From Hetaerina americana (lineage: Eukaryota > Arthropoda > Insecta > Odonata > Calopterygidae), in contig JAKTNV010000165.1 in assembly GCA_022747635.1 (NCBI GenBank), forward strand, positions 310,001 through 374,000: 64,000 nt of DNA. The letters are read 5' to 3'. The position numbers were made by a program, and so were the translations under genes. Shown in pieces: positions 58,408 through 64,000 of the stretch. The notes beneath the pieces were generated by a model. It was given only the letters and a program-made list of their open reading frames with translations, was not told the origin of the DNA and made no database searches. Within the stretch, counting starts at the first letter, position 1. Every line of letters begins with the position of its first letter.

Positions 58408-61290
58408 TAATGCTCATTTTGTATGTTACGCTGGTTATTCTCTGCCGCTTGCGCGCGCGCGATTTGGAGCCGGCGTTGCAAAACGTGATCGTACGGGGGT
58501 ACCTCCGTGTAACACGGTAGGAGGTGTCGTAAGACATCATCCCAAAGCATATCCAATTCCCTCCCATATAAAAGGTAAGCAGGAGTTTGCTCTGTGATTC
58601 GATGTTTGCTATTTCTGTACACAAATAATGCAAAATTTAGTTGATCGTTCCAATCCGAGTGGTCTTGGTTGACATAGTGAGAAATAACGGCGGCAAAAGA
58701 TTGGTGCGCCCTCTCCAGCCTACCATTGGAAGCGGGATTGTAAGGGGAGGTAAAAATTGTCTTTACTTTCAATATATCACAAATTCGCCTCATAAGCTGT
58801 GATGTGAAATTGGCACCTCTGTCAGTGAGAAGGGTGGCTGGCACCCCATGACGGCAAATGATCTGCTCTACGAAGGCTCGAGCTACAGTTTCTGCGGATT
58901 GATCGATGATAGGTATGGCCTCCGGATATCTCGTAAGATAATCTTGACATGATAGTATGTAGCGATTGCCTCTATTGGATACTTTTAATGGACCAATTAT
59001 ATCCAAAGCAATTTTCTCGAACGGATGTGACGCTTCGGTGACAGGTTGAATAGGTATTCTTTCCTTTCTTCCCTTTCGTTTCTTGCAGCTTACGCAATTA
59101 CTGACGTAATTTCGAGTGTCGGCGTACAGCCTTGGCCAATTAAAATGTCTTTGCACAATATTTAATGTTTTGTCTATTCCTAGATGTCCTGCTAGGGGGC
59201 TGTCATGGCATCTTTGTAATATGTAATCTCTCATGCTTACGAGTGCACAGATGGTGTATAGTGGATCGGGGGTCTTCACGTGGATTTTATTGAGTACTCC
59301 ATGCTCGTCTAAGAGATAGTTGGGGTTTCGTTCTTCCGCTAGCGTACGCAGTGGTCGAATTTCCGGACAAATTGACTGTTCTTGCGCAATCTTGGTTTTA
59401 TCCCAAACTGGCTCGTATTCCGTGTCTTGATGGAGGGCATTTACTATTGGGTTCACTGCGCGGGAGAGAGCGTCTACGTGCGGAATATCTTTTCCTGCTT
59501 TGTACTGTATTGTAAACGAGTATTCGGTGAGCTCCATTATCCACCTAGCCAGTCTGGGTTTCGGCTCGGAAAGGGCAAGTAGCCATCGGAGCGGGCTATG
59601 ATCAGTGATTAAAGTGAACGGACGGCCTAAAAGATATACTCTGAACCTTCTAATCATATGTACGACCGCCAAACACTCAAGTTTAGTGGCGGAGTATGCT
59701 TTGTGCTGCTGTGTCAACTGCTTGCTGGCGCATGCTATCATATGCTTGCCATCTTCAAAATTCTGCGGCAGCACTCCTCCAATCGCCACGGAAGAAGCGT
59801 CAGTGGTCAAAATGAATTCATTCTAAAAGTCAGGGAATCGCAATACGGGTTGACTCGTGAGACAAGCCCTTAATTTTTCAAAAGATTCTTGTTGCTCTCT
59901 TTCCCAAATAAAGTCCGTATCCTTACTTGTTAGCGAGGTAAGAGGACTCCAAAATTGAGCAAAATGCAAAATAAATTTCCTGTAATATCCCACTAACCCA
60001 AGGAACGATTGCAGTTGCTTAACGTTACGTGGTGCTGGAAAACTGCTTATTGCATGTATTTTTTCTTCATCGGGTTCCAACCCATTAGCGGAAACGACGT
60101 GACCGAGGAATATCACTCGTGTTAGAAAGAATTTACATTTTTGTGGTTTCAGTTTCAAATTCGCTTTCCTTAGTCTTGAAAAAATATCTCTCAAGCCTAG
60201 TATGTGTTTTTCCATGCTCTCATCATGCCGTAATATGTCGTCGAGATGGAACAAAACTCCTCGATTAATCATTCCATCTAGTACGGTTGTCATAAGACGC
60301 ATGAATGTGGAAGGCGCGTTCGAAAGGCCGAATGCCATCCTGTTGCACTCGTAGTGCCCGTCTGGAGTGCTAAAAGCGGTTTGTGCCCTGTTTTTTTCGT
60401 CTACTTCAACTTTCCAGTAACCTTGACATAAATCTAGGCAACTGAAATATTTTGTCCCTCCTAACTGATCGAATATTTCGTCCATATTTGGCAGTGGAAA
60501 TACTTCCTTTCTAGTGACGGCGTTCAGAGCGCGATAGTAAAAGCAAGGCCTATACTTGACAGGTTCGCCTGGAACATGCTTTTTCTTTACTAGAATCAGA
60601 GGAGCAGACCATGGACTGGTAGATGGAGATATGACTCCCTGATCAAGCATATCCCCGATGGCCTCCTTAAGAGCTTCTCTTTGAGAATGAGGGACGCGAT
60701 ATGGAGCCTTTTTAATGGGTTTGGAATCTCCCACATCTATGGTATGCTGTACCAGGTTGGTGCATCCCAATTTAATATCCCCGTGGATAAAAATATCTGC
60801 ATACTCTAGTAAAAGTTGCTTTAAAGAGTCAGTCGCTTCATTTGGAGTATCAGAAAACGAGAATAGTGACAGTAACTCAGCGGTGGAGTGGTGCTCGGGC
60901 CACATTTCTGGGGTTTCTGTTTCAATCGAATTTACAGCTAGTAATTCATGACTTTCTGAAAAAATGTTGAAACTGTATAAGGACCCTTTTCTTAACATCT
61001 TTGGTTCGGGCCGTGTGTTACACAACAACAAAGGTTTTTTACCATCGGGGGAGACGGTTGCTAGAACTGGAAGTATTAATACATCTCAGTCCCTTCCCTG
61101 AATAATGATATCCTCGCCATAATAGTCCTGAATCTTGGTACTCGTCAACATAACCGAGCGTGGAGGAATTTTAATTGTATCAACAAATGTAGCTTCATGC
61201 AACGCTTTCTCTCGCGTACAGGTTACTCGTCCTTCTGTCCCGCTAGAGTGAGTGGCCTCATTCAAGACATCTTCAGTATCCCCAAAAATA
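58408..61290 (-). pseudogene. pol: E1 pol copy 2, broken
   Basis: It matches residues from about 250 to the C terminus of copy 1, including RT FHLDD and FYYRALN and integrase TDRGANF and NGRLERAH. One TAG (TCG to TAG) lies near 59823, between RT and RNase H, and a TGA near 61090 in the linker. In the linker the duplicated GTEGRVT block of copy 1 is reduced to one. Upstream, protease and most of gag are deleted: linker sequence at 61290 joins gag at about 61310. The C terminus is cut by the mariner at 58406. Confidence 0.92.
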
Positions 61291-61309
61291 AGGTATCCCC
61301 ACGCTTAAG

Positions 61310-61579
61310 GTCTGATTCTCACTCCAACCGCTAAGATGACTCACTAACTTAATATTGCTCCTCGATGCTTACGTCCCCATCACCGTTAAAACTCGGAATT
61401 AAATGAATGTGATTCCCTGAAAATGTTTGTTGCATAGTTGGAGGGGAAACAGGGGCGCTTTCTATCATATTAACAGCGGATGTAAAATCAATTAAGTTCG
61501 TATTGTTTGGTGATAAATCACGCTCCCAAGGCAGAGATTCGCCAAAGCGCCCATACGTGCCCTTTCCCCCGAAATCCAT
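61310..61579 (-). pseudogene. gag: E1 gag 5' remnant, copy 2
   Basis: Start ATG 61579 (MDFGGKGTYGRFGESL), then WERDLSPNNTNLID and IHLIPSFNGDGDVSIEE, then the deletion. It keeps the 22 bp that copy 1 lost after its start codon and so shows the original N terminus. Confidence 0.85.
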
Positions 61580-61803
61580 TATGATTTAAAGACAATACGG
61601 CTAGGACAAAATTCATTCGCCATATGTTAGCAATATAACCGATTCTCGTTAATAAAAAAATGGGGTTAGTTTCCTTTTGGCATTACGCGTAACTACTTCT
61701 TAAATCGAAATTCAATCATACGAATGAAGCATGATGGACCGAAGGCAAGTTGCATTTAAATAAGACCCTCCAAGACTCCGCAACCCCACACCTGACACAA
61801 ATA

Positions 61804-62135
61804 TGTCGCGTGGACATAGTAGGGTTGGGTTCGTGGAATCAAAGAAGGGCTTTCCTTGCTATACAAATGTATTGGACTTACTACACAAGGAGTCCGGCCC
61901 GGAAGGAAAGAGGAAGCGTAGAGACAACAGCGGAGAAAGCAAGGTTGACTTCTAAGGGGCTCACAGTTTGATTTCAAAGCCGGGGTGATGTCGCGGGGAC
62001 ATGATGCTAGTTCTGATGTTTCGGAAAAGCCAAGTAGATGGCAGTCTCAATACAAAATGTCGCGGGGATCTGATGCTCGGACATCTAGAAGGACTCATGC
62101 GAGCTAGTGTCCTTTTCGCCGAATCCGCGATAGCA
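61804..62135 (-). repeat. E1 5' LTR, copy 2
   Basis: 332 bp matching 25505-25834, with start TGCTATCGCGG and end GCGACA on the minus strand. The outer flank is AATT followed by LINE-D 5' sequence. A PBS candidate lies at about 61785-61802. Confidence 0.8.
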
Positions 62136-62139
62136 AATT

Positions 62140-62323
62140 TGGTGAACAGTGGCTGGACACAGTCACCCACTACCGAGGTTAACCTGCTTTTACCCCTTCC
62201 GCTAATGATACGGAGTTCGGCGCCCGGTCTTTGTACCCGGGAATTCATATATAAACCCCGAGCGCCCCAACTTCATTGCCAGAATCAAGGAGACATCAGA
62301 CGAGAGCCTACTACTTTCTTGGG
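62140..62323 (+). promoter_or_regulatory. LINE-D 5' UTR
   Basis: About 185 bp between the E1 LTR flank and the LINE-D start codon. It contains CATATATAAACC (62248-62259), a TATA-like stretch, though the LINE promoter need not use it. Confidence 0.5.
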
Positions 62324-64000
62324 ATGTCATCTAGCAACTCTGCTTTTCCGGTGGTCCAGGTGAGGAGGAAGACACACCGTCGTGCCAACTCCTTCAGAGA
62401 CTTCATGTCCACGAAGGGAATTGCACAGCGTGGGAATAATCGTCCGCAAGGCAAAGAATCTCCAGCTGTTTTGCCGGGGGTATCTAAGTCTTCGGCAAAT
62501 TCATCTTCAGGTGTTGAAGCCTTGGCTCTCAGCCCGTCGCAGTGCTTGGAGGAGACGAAGGCCCGAAGCGGGACAGCGGAGGCAACAGCAGACCTCGGCC
62601 CTTTACAGGGCCAGGTGGTGAAGGACACCGCAGGCGGCGTCAAGCGAAAGAAGGCATCTGGAAGGAAACAGAAGCCAGAAGATTCCGCGGTTACGCGGAT
62701 GCCGAATCTTCAAGGAGACGATAGGGCGGAGCGTGCGCTGAGCGCAGAGGAGGGGGAAGGCGACGACGGATTTACCTTGGTTTCTTCCAAGAGGAAGTAA
62801 AGGAAACCGCTTCTGACGAACGACGCAGCCGTCCCGGAAGCCACACCTCTACCGGCATCGGCACCTAAGACGCTGCGACCACCGCCTATCGTCGTATATG
62901 GGGTCACCGACGTCCAGGGACTGATTGACCAGCTGTCGGGCGACATAGGTGTTGCTTTCGGCTTGGAAGTTCGAAGAGCTTTAATCCGGATCATCACCTC
63001 CAACAGAGAGGGGCATGAAAAGGCACTCTCCTTGCTGCAGAGCAAGAAAATCCAACACCACTCGCAGCCCATTGAAAGGGTGCCAGGGATGAAGCTGTTC
63101 ATCAAGGTTATATCTTGATGGATAGCAGTTGAAAAGGTATCCGAGGGACTCAGATCCCTCGGATACGAAATTCGTAGCGTACGTCGCCTTACGGTCACGG
63201 AGGACGGAAAACCGGTCCCCATAGATCGCCACGTAGCGAACGCGGTAAAGACTCCATCGGCCATCGCCCCCGGGGACATCCGCCAGCTCTGCCACCGCTA
63301 CGTCACTGTGGAGCGTTACCGTGGAGACAGAGGTCCACTCCAGTGCAGCAACTGCATGCGGTTTGGACACATCGGCATAGCTTGCTGGTGTGCGAAACGC
63401 TGCATGCGCTGTGCTGGAGCACACGCAGTCAAGGAATGGTCCCCAGGGTGGGGAGATGATGCCATCTCTGCGAACTGCGGAGGACCTCATACGGCCGTCT
63501 CTCGCTGGTGTCCCGCCTTTCAGGAGGCTGAGCGGCAACAACACGCCAACGCACGCAAGCCAGCACCAGGGAAGCAGGCGCCCAAGAAACCGGCAGCGGA
63601 ACCGGGACAAAAACCATTCCGACAAGTCGATCACGCTACAACCTACGGAGCAATCCTGAAGGGCCCTTCTCAGGACAAGGTTCAGGCTCTCTCCGGAGAA
63701 GAGGGGAACATGGAGGTGGATATCACAGATCCACCCAGGGATTCTGAGGCGGTCCGAGAACCACCACCAGTGCCAGCCGTAGGAGAGGCCAACAAGGGGA
63801 ACTTGTCAACCCCCGACAGCCTCCCTCCGAAGGAAGCGACCCTTCCTTTTTCTTCCGAAGGGAAGAAGAAGAAAAAGAAGCAGAAGAAGAAATCCCCGAA
63901 CATCACCGGGGAAGAAGGAATAGCCATTACGAAGCCAACCCAGAGGGCGCTTGGGAACACCCTCCGAACGGCAAGTGAAGAAGGCGAAAAACCAAGCCAG
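62324..64000 (+). pseudogene. LINE-D ORF1, zinc-knuckle protein, open to window end
   Basis: Start ATG 62324 (MSSSNSAFPVV). The frame has a TAA at 62798-62800 and a TGA at 63117-63119, otherwise it is open to 64000. A basic N terminus is followed by PPIVVYGVTDVQGLI and SLLQSKKIQHHSQPIERVPG, resembling the region before the zinc fingers in Jockey-type gag proteins. Then come CSNCMRFGHIGIAC (complete CX2CX4HX4C), CMRCAGAHAVKEW where the last Cys is Trp, and SANCGGPHTAVSRWC where the first Cys is Ser. The tail is rich in Pro, Lys and Glu. ORF2, if present, lies beyond the window. Confidence 0.85.

Overview
The window is eukaryotic, and arthropod (most likely insect) DNA. It carries env-bearing Ty3/gypsy elements of errantivirus type, Jockey, CR1, RTE and L1/Tx1-like LINEs, two mariner families, a piggyBac relic, a Penelope-like relic, a Helitron and tRNA-derived SINEs. 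I find no host gene, operon, tRNA gene, rRNA gene or CRISPR array. Every recognisable coding stretch belongs to a mobile element and nearly all are broken. Species cannot be named from the sequence. Family labels (E1, E2, E3, LINE-A to LINE-D) are mine.

Layout. Two outer blocks, 1-8060 and 42368-52770, are inverted copies of one composite: piggyBac relic with a SINE, an AT-rich block, an E3 gypsy element (LTR, gag, protease, linker, with a foldback SINE), and a 5' part of an L1/Tx1-like LINE. Both arms share the same internal joints and the same lesions, so the composite was dead before it was duplicated. Arm 2 later gained two mariners at TA sites that are still empty in arm 1.

The 34 kb between the arms is a nest. 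An E2 fragment (8545-11226) abuts the truncated env end of an E1 errantivirus. E1 runs on the minus strand from 25834 (5' LTR) to 11227 and is interrupted by LINE-A (15000-20487, 12-bp target duplication), a SINE in env (13413-13596, 13-bp duplication) and an internally deleted mariner in env (12210-12950, TA duplication). Then come LINE-C, an LTR piece, LINE-B, an RNase H relic, a third copy of the AT-rich block, a CR1 relic, an RTE LINE split by a CR1 LINE, a Penelope relic, a second RTE LINE, a Helitron with both termini (39369-41497) and a TA microsatellite.

Right of arm 2 are the rest of piggyBac, a second LINE-B copy, an E2 integrase fragment, E1 fragments including a second pol copy with its LTR (58408-62135), and the first ORF of LINE-D running off the window.

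How it works together: this is a heterochromatin-like graveyard, not a functional gene set. The best-preserved frames are the E1 pol ORF (20488-24243, open but with an altered RT active site), the full-length mariner transposase (50032-51135, third catalytic Asp replaced by Val) and the LINE-A ORF2 (one nonsense codon). All six E1 and E2 fragments lie on the minus strand, which is what a flamenco-type piRNA cluster transcribed from the plus strand would look like. That is inference and needs small-RNA data.
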